From Acidimicrobiaceae bacterium (GTDB taxonomy: Bacteria; Actinomycetota; Acidimicrobiia; Acidimicrobiales; RAAP-2), in NCBI GenBank assembly GCA_027306755.1, contig DAHUZE010000102.1, positions 1 through 64,000 of the forward strand: a stretch of DNA of 64,000 nucleotides. Reading direction: 5' to 3'. Below, piece after piece: positions 17,495-27,590 of the stretch. The position numbers and the translations under genes were made by a program. How positions within the stretch are numbered: position 1 is the first letter of the stretch; every line of letters starts with the position of its first letter. The notes beneath the pieces were generated by a model. It was given only the letters and a program-made list of their open reading frames with translations, was not told where the DNA came from and did no database searches.

Positions 17495-18574
17495 ATGCGC
17501 GGCGCGCTGGCCGAGGTGAGCGGCAACGAGACCGTGGAGATCGTGGACGACCTCACGGTGGACGACCCCGGGCCAGGCGAGGTGTCGGTGGCCATCCGGA
17601 GCGCCGGAATCTGCCATTCGGACCTCTCGGGCATGAACGGCACGATCCTCCAGCGATTCCCCTTCGTCCCGGGCCACGAGGGGGCGGGCGAGGTCACCGG
17701 CGTCGGCCCCGATGTCGTCGGCGTTGCCGAGGGGGACCACGTCATCGTGGCCTGGAGCCCGCCGTGCGGCCGGTGCCACGCCTGCCTGCGGGGGCAGCCG
17801 AACCTTTGCATCGACATCTTCTTCGCCATGCAGGGCAATCCCCGGTTCCACCGGGGCGGCACGGCGATCTACGGCTTCGCCGGCTCCGGGACCTGGGTGG
17901 AGTCCCTTGTCCTGCCGGTCCAGGCGGTGGTCCCGATCCCCGACGACGTGCCCTACGAGGTGGCGGCCCTCATCGGCTGCGGCGTGACGACGGGGGTGGG
18001 TGCGGCGGTCAACACGGCCAAGGTGGCGGTGGGATCGTCGGTCGTGGTCATCGGGTGCGGGGGTGTCGGCATCTCGGCCATCCAGGGAGCGCGCCTCTGC
18101 GGCGCGGCCGAGATCGTGGCGATCGACACCGTGCCGGGCAAGCTCGACGACGCGCGCCGGTTCGGCGCGACGCACGGCGTCCATCCCGACGACGTGATGG
18201 CGGCCATCGTTGATATCACCGGCGGTGAAGGGTTCGATTACGCCTTCGAGTGCATCGGCACCGCGGCCACCTTCCGGTCCGCCTGGGACGCCACCCGCCG
18301 CGGCGGCACCACCGTCATCGTGGGCGCGGGGCGCGGGGACGCCCTGCTGTCGCTGAACGGCTTCGAGCTGTTCTTCTCCGAGAAGGCCCTTCTCGGCAGC
18401 TACTACGGGGGGGCGGATGTCCGCACCGAGTTCCACCGCCTGATCCGCCTGTGGAGGTCGGGGCGGCTGGATCTCGAGGGCATGATCTCCGGGCGCCTCA
18501 CCCTCGACGACGTCAACGACGGGTTGGCGGCGATGCAGCGCGGCGAGGTCATTCGCCAGGTCGTGACCATCTGA
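17495..18574 (+). CDS. Zn-dependent alcohol dehydrogenase (MDR family)
   Basis: GICHSDLSGMNG, GHEGAGEVTGVG, CGRCHACLRGQPNLC, GCGGVGISAIQGARL. Confidence 0.92.
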   Translation: MRGALAEVSGNETVEIVDDLTVDDPGPGEVSVAIRSAGICHSDLSGMNGTILQRFPFVPGHEGAGEVTGVGPDVVGVAEGDHVIVAWSPPCGRCHACLRGQPNLCIDIFFAMQGNPRFHRGGTAIYGFAGSGTWVESLVLPVQAVVPIPDDVPYEVAALIGCGVTTGVGAAVNTAKVAVGSSVVVIGCGGVGISAIQGARLCGAAEIVAIDTVPGKLDDARRFGATHGVHPDDVMAAIVDITGGEGFDYAFECIGTAATFRSAWDATRRGGTTVIVGAGRGDALLSLNGFELFFSEKALLGSYYGGADVRTEFHRLIRLWRSGRLDLEGMISGRLTLDDVNDGLAAMQRGEVIRQVVTI

Positions 18575-18653
18575 CGTCGGGGCTCCCCGCTGCCTGATCG
18601 CACGCGTCGCCACGCTCCCCGGTCGCCACGGGGTCACCGGATAGCCTTCGACC

Positions 18654-19775
18654 ATGGCCGCCGTGAGCGGTGCCGCACGCGGCGGCACGATCGAAGTGCG
18701 TGGCCTCACCAAGAGGTTCGGCCGGATCGCCGCCGTGAACGACCTCAGCTTCACCGTCCAGCCCGGCCGCATCACCGGCTTCCTCGGTCCCAACGGTGCA
18801 GGCAAGACGACCACGCTGCGCATCGTCTTGGACCTGGTGAACGCCACGTCCGGAACGGCAAGCATCGGCGGCCGGCGCTACCGGGACATCCCCGACCCGG
18901 CGCGGGCGGTAGGAGCGGTCCTCGAAGCCACCAACTTTCACCCGTCCCGGCGTGCCTACGCACACCTGCGGATGATGACCATCGCGGCGGGGATCCCGGC
19001 CGCCCGGATCGGTGAGGTCCTCGAGCTCGTCGGGCTCACCGCCGACGCCCGGCGCAAGGTGGGCGGGTACTCGCTCGGCATGCGCCAGCGGCTGCAACTG
19101 GCCGGTGCGCTTCTCGGCGATCCCGGCGTCCTGATCCTGGACGAGCCGTCCAACGGCCTCGATCCGCAGGGGATCGCCTGGCTCCGGGACTTCCTCCGCC
19201 ACCTGGCCCGCGAGGGCCGCACCATCCTCGTGTCCTCCCACCTCCTGGCCGAGATGGCCCAGACGGTGGACGACGTGGTGATCGTGTCCCAGGGCCAGCT
19301 TCGGGTGCAGGGCCCACTGTCGGCGCTCACCGCCCGGGCCCACTCCGCCATGCGGGTGCGCACTCCGGAGCCGGACCGGCTGGCAGCCCTGGCGCACCGG
19401 GCCGGGTTGGTGCCGCGACCGCTGGTCCCCGGCACCGTGCTGGTGGACGGAGCGACGCCCGAGATCCTCGGTCCGCTTCTGGCAGCCAACCAGGTGGTGG
19501 TGTACGAGGTGGTCCAGGTGAGCCAGGACCTCGAGAGCGTCTTCCTCTCGCTGACCACATCGATGAGCGACTCCCCCGCGGCCCGGCTCCAAGCCCAGGG
19601 CCCGGCGGTCCCCCCCGCACAAGGTCCCTGGGGCCCGACGACGCCGCCGCAGCCGCAACTGCCGCCGCAGCCGCAGTGGGCGCCACCTGCCGGGCCCCCG
19701 GCGCCACCACCCCCGCCCGCCGGGCCCCCTCCGGCCGGGCCCCCGGCTCAGTCCCCGGAGCAGCCCCAACGATGA
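18654..19775 (+). CDS. ABC transporter ATP-binding protein with Pro/Gln-rich C-terminal tail
   Basis: GPNGAGKTTTLRI, YSLGMRQRLQLAGALLGDPGVLILDEPSNGLDP; tail QPQLPPQPQWAPPAGPPAPPPPPAGPP. Confidence 0.9.
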   Translation: MAAVSGAARGGTIEVRGLTKRFGRIAAVNDLSFTVQPGRITGFLGPNGAGKTTTLRIVLDLVNATSGTASIGGRRYRDIPDPARAVGAVLEATNFHPSRRAYAHLRMMTIAAGIPAARIGEVLELVGLTADARRKVGGYSLGMRQRLQLAGALLGDPGVLILDEPSNGLDPQGIAWLRDFLRHLAREGRTILVSSHLLAEMAQTVDDVVIVSQGQLRVQGPLSALTARAHSAMRVRTPEPDRLAALAHRAGLVPRPLVPGTVLVDGATPEILGPLLAANQVVVYEVVQVSQDLESVFLSLTTSMSDSPAARLQAQGPAVPPAQGPWGPTTPPQPQLPPQPQWAPPAGPPAPPPPPAGPPPAGPPAQSPEQPQR

Positions 19776-20569
19776 CCCGGCTCGTCAAGGCCGAGCTGTA
19801 CAAGCTCCGCACCACGCCCGGGCCCTGGGTCTCCGTGCTGGTCACCATCCTGCTGACCGGCCTCGGCATCACCACGGCGTTCATCGTGGGGCACCACGGC
19901 GTGGTCCGGTTCACCGCACCAACGACAACGACCGGCCTGCGCAACCTGGTGGGCGCCGGCTACGAAGCGGGGGTGGTGATGGCCCCGGTGCTGGGGGTCA
20001 TCTCGATCACCACCGAGTACCGCCACCGCATCCTCACGGCCACCCTCCTCTTGGATCCGAGGCGGTCCCAGGTGATCGCGGCCAAGGTGGCCGCCTCGGT
20101 GGTGTGGGGTCTCTTCATGAGCCTTGCGTCCTTCGCCATGGTGGCGGCCATGGGCATCCCGCTCCTGGTGGCCGAGGGCGGCTCGGTCTCCGCGCTGGCT
20201 CACCAGGTGGCTCCGGTGGCGCCGGGGATCCTGGCCGCCTACGCGCTGCTGGCCGTGTACGGCATGGGCATCGGCACGCTGGTGCGCAACCAGATCGCCG
20301 GCGTGATCCTGGCCCTGGGGATCACCTTGGTCCTGGAGCCGATCATCGTGGCCATCTTCAGCTCGCTGGCCCACATGGACGTCAACTTCCTGCCCTCCCG
20401 GGCCACCGAGGCCGTGGCCGGCGGGCTGGTCCCCAAGGGGGCGGGCAACGCGGCGACAACAGGCAGCGTCCTTCTGAGCTGGTGGTTGGGTGCCATCGCA
20501 TTGGTCTGCTGGGGACTGGGTACGGCGGTCGTCGGGTATTTCCTGACCTTCCGGAGAGACGTCACCTGA
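19772..20569 (+). CDS. ABC-2 type transporter permease
   Basis: MTRLVKAELYKLRTTPGPWVSV... with about six hydrophobic segments; ATGA overlap with the ATPase. Confidence 0.85.
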   Translation: MTRLVKAELYKLRTTPGPWVSVLVTILLTGLGITTAFIVGHHGVVRFTAPTTTTGLRNLVGAGYEAGVVMAPVLGVISITTEYRHRILTATLLLDPRRSQVIAAKVAASVVWGLFMSLASFAMVAAMGIPLLVAEGGSVSALAHQVAPVAPGILAAYALLAVYGMGIGTLVRNQIAGVILALGITLVLEPIIVAIFSSLAHMDVNFLPSRATEAVAGGLVPKGAGNAATTGSVLLSWWLGAIALVCWGLGTAVVGYFLTFRRDVT

Positions 20570-20613
20570 TCTCGCGCCCGCTGCCCATCCCCCAGTTCCC
20601 CGAGCGGCCCCGG

Positions 20614-21570
20614 ATGGGCCGGCTCCGCCGGGCTCCCGGGGTGACGATGGTGCCGGCCTCGATCCGGGTTGGCGGACGCAACCTGCAGTTCGCGGTGTCC
20701 GACAACGTGGACGCCCACGGCCCGGACGGCCCGGGCACGCCCCCGCTGTGGGCGGTGAACGTGCACGGCTACTTTGCCGGCGGCCAGATGTACTGGCGGG
20801 AGAGCAGCTGGCTGGCCGACCGGTTCGGCTGGCGGGTGGTGAACCCGTGCCTCCCCGGATTCGGCGGGAGCGACCCGCTCGGGTGGCACGAGATCTCCAT
20901 CGGCACCCTGGCCGAGCAGGTGGCGCTCGTCGTCGACCACCTCGAGGCCGGCCCAGTGCTGCTGCTAGGCCACTCCATGGGCGCAGCGGTGGCGGTGCAC
21001 TACGCGCACCAGCGCGCCGAGGGCACCCTGGGCCTCGTCTACCGGGACGGGGTGGCCACGCCGGCGTGGCGGGACCGACGTGGCCCGGTCCAGACGGCGA
21101 TGGCCGCGGTCTCACCCAACATGGCGCCCTTCGCCGACATATTCGCCTCCTTCATCCTGGACACGCCCGATCTCCTCATCGGCCGGGCCCTTTCGACCGT
21201 GCGGGCGCTGGTCCCCGACGTCCGCCGGAATGTGCGAACCATGGGGTTGAGCTTCCCGATCGCCGCCATGCTGATGACCGTTGACCTCCGCGCCGAGGTG
21301 ACGGCGCTGGCCGAGGCCGGCCTCCCGATCCTGGCCGAGTGGGGCACCTTCGACCACATCGTGGGGGCGGCCGCGGCGGAGGAATTCGAGCGATGCGCCT
21401 CCACCACGGTGCAGTGGGTGCCGGGCGGCCACTCCTGGATGCTGGCCCGGCCCCAGGGTCAGGCCGACGTGCTGGCCCGCCTCGAGGTCGGCCAGCAGTT
21501 CTGCTCCAGGGTGGCGGACCGCCACCGCACCGGCACCTCCGGGGCGCGCCCGCTGCGTCAGGTTCGCTGA
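20614..21570 (+). CDS. Alpha/beta hydrolase
   Basis: NVHGYFAGGQMYWRESSWLADRFGWRVVNPCLPGFGGSDP, VLLLGHSMGAAVAVHYA; C-terminal GGHSWM. Confidence 0.85.
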   Translation: MGRLRRAPGVTMVPASIRVGGRNLQFAVSDNVDAHGPDGPGTPPLWAVNVHGYFAGGQMYWRESSWLADRFGWRVVNPCLPGFGGSDPLGWHEISIGTLAEQVALVVDHLEAGPVLLLGHSMGAAVAVHYAHQRAEGTLGLVYRDGVATPAWRDRRGPVQTAMAAVSPNMAPFADIFASFILDTPDLLIGRALSTVRALVPDVRRNVRTMGLSFPIAAMLMTVDLRAEVTALAEAGLPILAEWGTFDHIVGAAAAEEFERCASTTVQWVPGGHSWMLARPQGQADVLARLEVGQQFCSRVADRHRTGTSGARPLRQVR

Positions 21571-23054
21571 GGCGGCGCCAACCGGACACCGGAACGCACC
21601 TGGGCCACCAGCCGGCCGAAGGCCGCGCCCGACGCCGCGCCCGAGCTGTCGACCAGTTGCCACGCCACTCCCGCGCCGGGCTCCGGCGTCACGGCGAACA
21701 GCCCCGTCGCCGCTCCCGCCCTCCCCGGCTCCGCCGGGCCGCCCAGGTCGCGGTAGCAGAGCCCGGCCACCGGCGTCCCGGCCCGCGCAGCGTCCACCGT
21801 CGCGGCTACCAGGGCCCGGAGGTACGAGGGGCGGTCCCACCCGTCCGGCCGGGCGCCGCACCCCGGTGGCATGGGCAACGACGCCTGGATCCAGACAGGC
21901 ACGCCGCCCCCCGCCGAGGCCAGGGCTCGGCACCATTCGACCAGGCCGTCGATGTCCGCCGGCGCGTCCCAGGGGGCGGTGCGGGCGGTGCGGGCCGTGG
22001 AGGACGTGCGGGCCGTGGAGGACGTAGGGGACGTGCGGGCTGCGAGGTCCGGCCGGGCGGCCCGGGCGGACGATCCCGGGGACCACACGATGGCCAGCCC
22101 GTCCATCGGTGCCGTCGCCGGGCGGTCGTACACGACGTCGAGCAGGCGCCGAGGCGTGGCCCGCGCCTGGCGGCCCCGGAGCCGGCCGGCCGGCCCGGGC
22201 CCGGCGCGGCCGTACGGGGAGAGGGCGGCGGCCAGCCGCCGGGTCGCCAGGTCGGCCATGCTTGCGGGGACGAGCTCGGCGTCGTGCGCCCGCCGGAGGC
22301 TGTCCACCCAGGAGTCCACGTCGCGGCGAACGACGCCCCGCACCGGTGCGGCCATCAGGTCCGCTGGGAGCCGGTGCCAGTCATAGGGGCCGGGAGCGGA
22401 CAGGCCCATGGAGACGACGGCGTCGTCCTGCAGCCGGTGGATGGCGTCGTAGGCCAGGACGTGGGCCGTGCAGAGGTTGTCAAGCACCGCCCAGGCGTCG
22501 GACGCGGCCAGCACGCGGCCGGGCGGGACGTGCCCGCCGACCCAACCGGCCAGGGCGGCCAGGTTGGGCCGCAGGACCGTCACCCAGTCCCGGCAGGCTC
22601 CGCCCAGGGCCTGGGCCACCCGCGCCGCGTGACGGGCAAATCGGTCCGGGCTGCCCGGCGTCAGCCAGAACTCGGCCCCCAGCCACTCCGGGTGGGCCAG
22701 GTCGTGCAACGTAGCCACCGGCACCATGCCGCGCTCGGCGCACCCGGCCATGGTGCGGGCGTAGCGCGCCAGGGCATCGGTGTCGACCCCGTCCGGCGAG
22801 GGCTCGACGCGCGCCCATTCCAAGGGCAGCACCAGCACCTCGCAGCCGGCGCCCGCGGCCCTGTCGAGCGCCGCCTCGGGGTGCTCCCATACGTCGGCGC
22901 CGAGCCCGGCCGGCGGGACGCGGCCGGTGCGCTCCCACGACCACCACTGGTTCTCCGGCTGCCCGGGGCCGTTGAAGCCGCCTTCGGCTGTCGCCGTCAC
23001 GACCGCGCCGAAGAGGATCCCGGCGGGGACCAGGCCGCCCGCGTGGTCCGCCAT
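21558..23054 (-). CDS. Glycoside hydrolase family 1-like protein lacking both catalytic Glu residues
   Basis: GH1-like VVTATAEGGFNGPGQPENQWWSWE, LPLEWARVEPSPDGVDTDALARYARTMAGCAERGMVPVATLHDLAHPEWL; NEP replaced by LRPN, TENG replaced by QASL. Confidence 0.72.
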   Translation of the reverse strand: MADHAGGLVPAGILFGAVVTATAEGGFNGPGQPENQWWSWERTGRVPPAGLGADVWEHPEAALDRAAGAGCEVLVLPLEWARVEPSPDGVDTDALARYARTMAGCAERGMVPVATLHDLAHPEWLGAEFWLTPGSPDRFARHAARVAQALGGACRDWVTVLRPNLAALAGWVGGHVPPGRVLAASDAWAVLDNLCTAHVLAYDAIHRLQDDAVVSMGLSAPGPYDWHRLPADLMAAPVRGVVRRDVDSWVDSLRRAHDAELVPASMADLATRRLAAALSPYGRAGPGPAGRLRGRQARATPRRLLDVVYDRPATAPMDGLAIVWSPGSSARAARPDLAARTSPTSSTARTSSTARTARTAPWDAPADIDGLVEWCRALASAGGGVPVWIQASLPMPPGCGARPDGWDRPSYLRALVAATVDAARAGTPVAGLCYRDLGGPAEPGRAGAATGLFAVTPEPGAGVAWQLVDSSGAASGAAFGRLVAQVRSGVRLAPPQRT

Positions 23055-23159
23055 GGCGACAGCATGGCACGCCCGCCGACCGGGGCCCCGGCGACCGGGG
23101 GCCGGCGACCGGCGTCGGGCGGCCAGCTAGCGTGCCCAGGGAACGGGAGGAGCGAGCAC

Positions 23160-23933
23160 ATGGCTGACGAAGTGCTGCGGGAGCGCCGGGGCAACGTGGA
23201 GGTCATCACCATCAACCGCCCGGAAGCCCGAAACGCCATCAACGGCGCGGTCAGCACGGGCATCTCGACCGCCATGGACGAGCTGGCCGAGGACCCGGAC
23301 GTCTGGGTCGTCATCCTGACCGGCAGCGGTGACAAGGCCTTTTCCGCCGGCATGGACCTCAAGGCGTTCGCCGCCGGCGAGGGGGCGACGGTGATGGGCG
23401 TTCCCGGCGGCTTCGGCGGCATCGCCCGGCGGGAGTTCCCCAAGCCGCTCATCGCGGCGGTCAACGGGTCGGCCCTCGCCGGCGGCCTCGAAGTGGCCCT
23501 CTCGTGCGACCTGATCGTGGCGGCGGACCACGCCGTCTTCGGGATACCCGAGGCCTCGCGGGGCCTCATCGCCGGGGCGGGGGGCCTGTTCCGCCTGCCC
23601 CGCCGGCTCCCGCTGGCGGTCGCCCTCGAGATGGCTCTCACCGCCGATCCCATAAGCGCCGAGCGGGCCCGGGAGCTGGGCCTGGTGAACCGGGTGGTCC
23701 CCCGCCACCAGCTGATGGACGAGTCGCTCGTGCTGGCCGAGCGGATCGCCGAGAACGCGCCGCTGGCGGTGCGCTACTCCAAGTCGGTCATGCTGCGGTC
23801 CCTGGGGGCCGACGACGCCACGGGGTGGCGCCTCACCGACGACGCCGTCGGGGCCGTCTTCTCCTCCCCGGACGCGATGGAGGGATCCGTGGCCTTTGCC
23901 GAGAAGCGGCGCCCCAACTGGCAGGGCCACTGA
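23160..23933 (+). CDS. Enoyl-CoA hydratase/isomerase (crotonase) family protein
   Basis: TINRPEARNAINGAV, GDKAFSAGMDLKAF, AVNGSALAGGLEVALSCDLIVAADHAVFGIPEASRGLI; GGGAGGA upstream. Confidence 0.92.
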   Translation: MADEVLRERRGNVEVITINRPEARNAINGAVSTGISTAMDELAEDPDVWVVILTGSGDKAFSAGMDLKAFAAGEGATVMGVPGGFGGIARREFPKPLIAAVNGSALAGGLEVALSCDLIVAADHAVFGIPEASRGLIAGAGGLFRLPRRLPLAVALEMALTADPISAERARELGLVNRVVPRHQLMDESLVLAERIAENAPLAVRYSKSVMLRSLGADDATGWRLTDDAVGAVFSSPDAMEGSVAFAEKRRPNWQGH

Positions 23934-24027
23934 GCCCCGGGCCCCGAGCCGGCGACACGGTCCCGCCCACCCGCGGTTAGCCTTTGCCTTGGCGGGCCGC
24001 CGCGCCCGTCGGGCAAGGAGGCAACAA

Positions 24028-24225
24028 ATGCTGGCAGACATCTTCGGACCGGACCTGCTGATCGTTGTCATCGTGCTCGCCGTCGTGCTCTTCGGGGGCG
24101 CCGCCATCCCCAAGCTGGCCCGGAACCTCGGTTCGGCCAAGACCGAGTTCGAGAAGGGCATGAAGGAGGGCGGCGCCAAGAGCGAGGCGGCGGCGGCGCC
24201 GGGCGAAGACCGGGACAAGGTCTGA
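24028..24225 (+). CDS. tatA: Sec-independent protein translocase subunit TatA
   Basis: MLADIFGPDLLIVVIVLAVVLFGGAAIPKLARNLGSAKTEFEKGMKEG; AAGGAGG upstream. Confidence 0.9.
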   Translation: MLADIFGPDLLIVVIVLAVVLFGGAAIPKLARNLGSAKTEFEKGMKEGGAKSEAAAAPGEDRDKV

Positions 24226-24335
24226 GCGTCTCGGCCGCAACCCTGGGCCACCGCCGCCGCGGGGCAAGGCGACGGCGCCAAGCCTGAGACCAGCTACTTC
24301 GTCTTTTTTTGCGCCGTTCGATAGTGTCCCAGCCC

Positions 24336-25301
24336 GTGGACCAGTCGCCCGCCGGCACCCCCCTTTCCACAAACCGGGACGCGGCCGTAGCAGGGTCGCC
24401 GGCCGCTCCGGCGGCCGCCGGCGAGCCAGCCCCGGCACCACGGCCCCGCCGGTCCCGCTGGCTGGGCGCGGCCGTCCTCGCCGTGGGCGGCCTGCTGCTG
24501 GCCGGGTGCCAGATCCCGACCTTCTCGGCCACCAAGCCCACCACGACCCAGGGCCAGGACGCCATCAAGCTCTGGCAGGGCTTCTTCATCGCCGGGGCGA
24601 TCGTCTTCGTGATCGTCTTCTGCCTGATCGCCTGGGCGGTGTTCCGCTACCGCCGGCGCTCGGACGCCATCCCCCAGCAGACGCAGTACCACACGATCCT
24701 GGAGATCGTGTACACGGCCGTGCCCGTGGTCATCGTCCTCGTACTGTTCGCCTTCACCTTCGTGACGGAGAACAACGTGGACGCCCTGCCGGCGCCCAGG
24801 CTCACCGTGACCGTCACCGGGTTCCAGTGGGGATGGCGGTTCCACTACACAACAAAGAACGTCACAGTGATCGGCGTGGAACTGCAGGATCCCCAGATGG
24901 TGATCCCCGTCCACGAGGCGGTGCGCATCAACCTGCAGTCCCATGACGTGATCCACGGCTTCTACGTGCCGGCCTTCGACTTCAGCCGTTACGCCCAGCC
25001 CGGGATCATCAACAAGTTCACCATCACGCCCCAGAGCACGGGCACATACCACGGCCAGTGCACCCAGTACTGCGGGCTCTACCACTCGCTGATGCGGTTC
25101 CGGGTGAAAGTCGTCTCGGCCACCCAGTTCGCGGCCTGGGTCAGCACCCACCACTCGTCCGGCCCGCAGAAGTCCGTGCCGACAGTGGAGCGGCGGGCCC
25201 TCGGCAAGTCGACACCGAGCTCGACCGCCACACCCAACTCGAACGCGTCGACGCACACATCCACGGCCGCCACATACCAGACAGGGAGCACAGGCCTGTG
25301 A
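24336..25301 (+). CDS. ctaC: Cytochrome c oxidase subunit II (lipoprotein)
   Basis: Lipobox LLLAGC, COX2 TM pair, [12 protein letters not shown], CuA motif [15 protein letters not shown] track start 24309 is TTG; GTG 24336 preferred. Confidence 0.93.
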   Translation: MDQSPAGTPLSTNRDAAVAGSPAAPAAAGEPAPAPRPRRSRWLGAAVLAVGGLLLAGCQIPTFSATKPTTTQGQDAIKLWQGFFIAGAIVFVIVFCLIAWAVFRYRRRSDAIPQQTQYHTILEIVYTAVPVVIVLVLFAFTFVTENNVDALPAPRLTVTVTGFQWGWRFHYTTKNVTVIGVELQDPQMVIPVHEAVRINLQSHDVIHGFYVPAFDFSRYAQPGIINKFTITPQSTGTYHGQCTQYCGLYHSLMRFRVKVVSATQFAAWVSTHHSSGPQKSVPTVERRALGKSTPSSTATPNSNASTHTSTAATYQTGSTGL

Positions 25302-27151
25302 CCGACGTCATCGCCCCGCCTGCTGCCGGAGGCGGATCGCTCATCCCGGGCATGGGAACCGAGCACGTCGCTCATGCCCACGAGGACCACGGCCCCACGG
25401 GGCTCATGAAGTGGATCACCACCACCGACCACAAGGTGATCGGCCTCAGCTACATGATCACGGCGGTCGCCCTGTTCTACATCGCCGGCCTGCTGGCCCT
25501 GGGCATCCGGGTCCAGCTCACCACACCGGCCGGCACGTTCATCTCGTTCCAGCAGTTCAACCAGCTGTTCACGATGCACGGCAGCATCATGATGTACCTG
25601 TTTGCCGGCCCCTTCGCTTTCGGCGGCCTGGCGAACTACGTCGTCCCGCTCCAGATCGGCGCGCCGGACATGGCCTTCCCCCGACTCAACGCCCTCTCCT
25701 ACTGGCTGTTCCTGGGCGGCGCTACGACCATGCTGATGGGTTTCTTCGTGGGGGGCGGCGCCGCCGACTTCGGGTGGGTCGCCTACGCCCCGCTGTCCAC
25801 CACCACCTACACGCCGGGCCCCGGCGAGGACCTGTGGATCATGGCCCTGGTGCTCACCGGGTTCTCCGCCATCTTCACCGGCGTCAACCTGGTCGCCACC
25901 ATCTTCTACCTGCGGGCGCCCGGGATGACCATGTTCCGGATGCCGATCTTCACCTGGAACATGCTGGTGACGGGGATCCTGATCCTCATCGCCTTCCCGG
26001 TGCTCACCGCGGCCCTGGTCATGCTGTTTGCCGACCGCCACTTCGGGACCATGATCTATTCCGTCACGGGCTGTCATACGGTCACCGGCACGCCGGACGC
26101 CCATGCCTGCGGATCGGCGGTCCTCTGGCAGAACCTGTTCTGGTTCTTCGGCCATCCCGAGGTGTACATCCTCGCGCTGCCCTACTTCGGCATCGTGACC
26201 GAGATCTTCCCCGTCTTCTCCCGCAAGCCGGTGTTCGGCTACAAGGGAATGGTCTTCGCCACCATGAGCATCGCCGCCCTCTCCACGGGGGTGTGGGCCC
26301 ACCACATGTTCACGACCGGCACGGTGCTCCTGCCGTTCTTCTCGCTGATGAGCCTGCTCATCGCCGTGCCGACGGGCATCAAATTCTTCAACTGGATCGG
26401 AACCATGTGGCGGGGCCAGCTCGTCTACAAGACGCCGATGCTGATGGCCATCGGCTTCCTGTTCGCGTTCCTCATGGGCGGTGTCACCGGGGTGATGCTC
26501 GCCGCGCCGCCGATCGACTTCTTCGTCCACACAACGTACTTCGTGGTCGCCCACTTCCATCAGGTGCTCTTCGGGACGGCGGTGTTCGGCGGCTTTGCCG
26601 GCCTCTACTACTGGTATCCCAAGATGTTCGGCCGGATGTTGAACGACAGGCTGGGAAAGTGGCACTTCTGGCTGCTGTTCGTGGGCTTCTGGCTCACCTA
26701 TATGCCCCAGTACATCCTCGGCCTTCACGGCATGCCGCGGCGGGTGGCCAGCTACCCGTCGAACCTGGGCTGGCAGTCCTGGAACATCGCCTCCACGATC
26801 GGCGCCTTCATGATCGCTGCCTCGTTCATGTTCCTCCTGGCCAACTTCTGGATGTCCTGGCGCTACCCCGTGCCTGCTGGCGACAACCCGTGGGACGCCC
26901 ACACCCTGGAGTGGTTCACGACCTCCCCGCCCCCGCACCACAACTACACGCACCTGCCCACCATCCGCTCCGAGCGGCCGACGTGGGACTACAACCACCC
27001 GCAATCCCCGAACATCCGCCACGGCAGCGGGCGGACCCGGGCGGCTCCGGGGCACTCCAACGGCCACGGCCCGGGCGGCTCGGGGAACGGCGCGGCGCCG
27101 GGCCACGGCAACGGATCGGGAATGGAGCGGCGGGAAGGCCCGGTGTCATGA
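25298..27151 (+). CDS. ctaD: Cytochrome c oxidase subunit I
   Basis: [84 protein letters not shown] overlap with ctaC. Confidence 0.97.
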   Translation: MTDVIAPPAAGGGSLIPGMGTEHVAHAHEDHGPTGLMKWITTTDHKVIGLSYMITAVALFYIAGLLALGIRVQLTTPAGTFISFQQFNQLFTMHGSIMMYLFAGPFAFGGLANYVVPLQIGAPDMAFPRLNALSYWLFLGGATTMLMGFFVGGGAADFGWVAYAPLSTTTYTPGPGEDLWIMALVLTGFSAIFTGVNLVATIFYLRAPGMTMFRMPIFTWNMLVTGILILIAFPVLTAALVMLFADRHFGTMIYSVTGCHTVTGTPDAHACGSAVLWQNLFWFFGHPEVYILALPYFGIVTEIFPVFSRKPVFGYKGMVFATMSIAALSTGVWAHHMFTTGTVLLPFFSLMSLLIAVPTGIKFFNWIGTMWRGQLVYKTPMLMAIGFLFAFLMGGVTGVMLAAPPIDFFVHTTYFVVAHFHQVLFGTAVFGGFAGLYYWYPKMFGRMLNDRLGKWHFWLLFVGFWLTYMPQYILGLHGMPRRVASYPSNLGWQSWNIASTIGAFMIAASFMFLLANFWMSWRYPVPAGDNPWDAHTLEWFTTSPPPHHNYTHLPTIRSERPTWDYNHPQSPNIRHGSGRTRAAPGHSNGHGPGGSGNGAAPGHGNGSGMERREGPVS

Positions 27152-27585
27152 AGATCGAGTCCACCTTCCTCATCGGCGTCGGCATCTTCTTCGGCTGCGT
27201 CGCCCTGATCTACTGGTTCCTCAGCTACGAGGACGGCGGGTTCACCATGCTGCTCGGCACCTGCGCCCTGGGGTTCCTTCCCGGCTCGTACTACTTCTAC
27301 TGGCACCGCCGGTTCCGGGGTCACAAGTACTTCTTCTGGGGCAAGACCGAGCGGGTGGTAGGCACACGGCCCGAGGACCTGCCCGACGCCACCATTGCGG
27401 ACGGCGCCGGCGTCATCAGCTCGTTCCCCGGCTCCAGCGTGTGGCCCTTCACCCTGGGTATGGGTGCCTTCGTCCTGCTGCTGTCGTTCGTGTTCGGCGT
27501 GTGGCTGGCCATGATCGGCGGGGCGATCATCCTGAGCGCTCTCGTCGGGGTCACCGCCGAGAGCCGGCGCGGCGGCACGCACTGA
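27148..27585 (+). CDS. ctaF: Cytochrome c oxidase subunit IV (actinobacterial type)
   Basis: [36 protein letters not shown]...[10 protein letters not shown] typical of CtaF; ATGA overlap with ctaD. Confidence 0.9.
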   Translation: MKIESTFLIGVGIFFGCVALIYWFLSYEDGGFTMLLGTCALGFLPGSYYFYWHRRFRGHKYFFWGKTERVVGTRPEDLPDATIADGAGVISSFPGSSVWPFTLGMGAFVLLLSFVFGVWLAMIGGAIILSALVGVTAESRRGGTH

Positions 27586-27590
27586 GCGCC

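Noticed and set aside
21339-23933. 864-aa plus-strand ORF as a single protein
   Set aside because: Only the C-terminal 257 residues (from ATG 23160) are a real crotonase with SD; the upstream part is antisense to the GH1-like gene.
24304-24310. T7 tract between tatA and ctaC as an intrinsic terminator
   Set aside because: Conspicuous in this GC context, but I could not find a convincing stem immediately upstream.
25079-27106. 675-aa minus-strand ORF opposite ctaD
   Set aside because: Antisense to a clearly conserved oxidase subunit; His/Arg/Gly/Glu-rich translation without recognisable domains.
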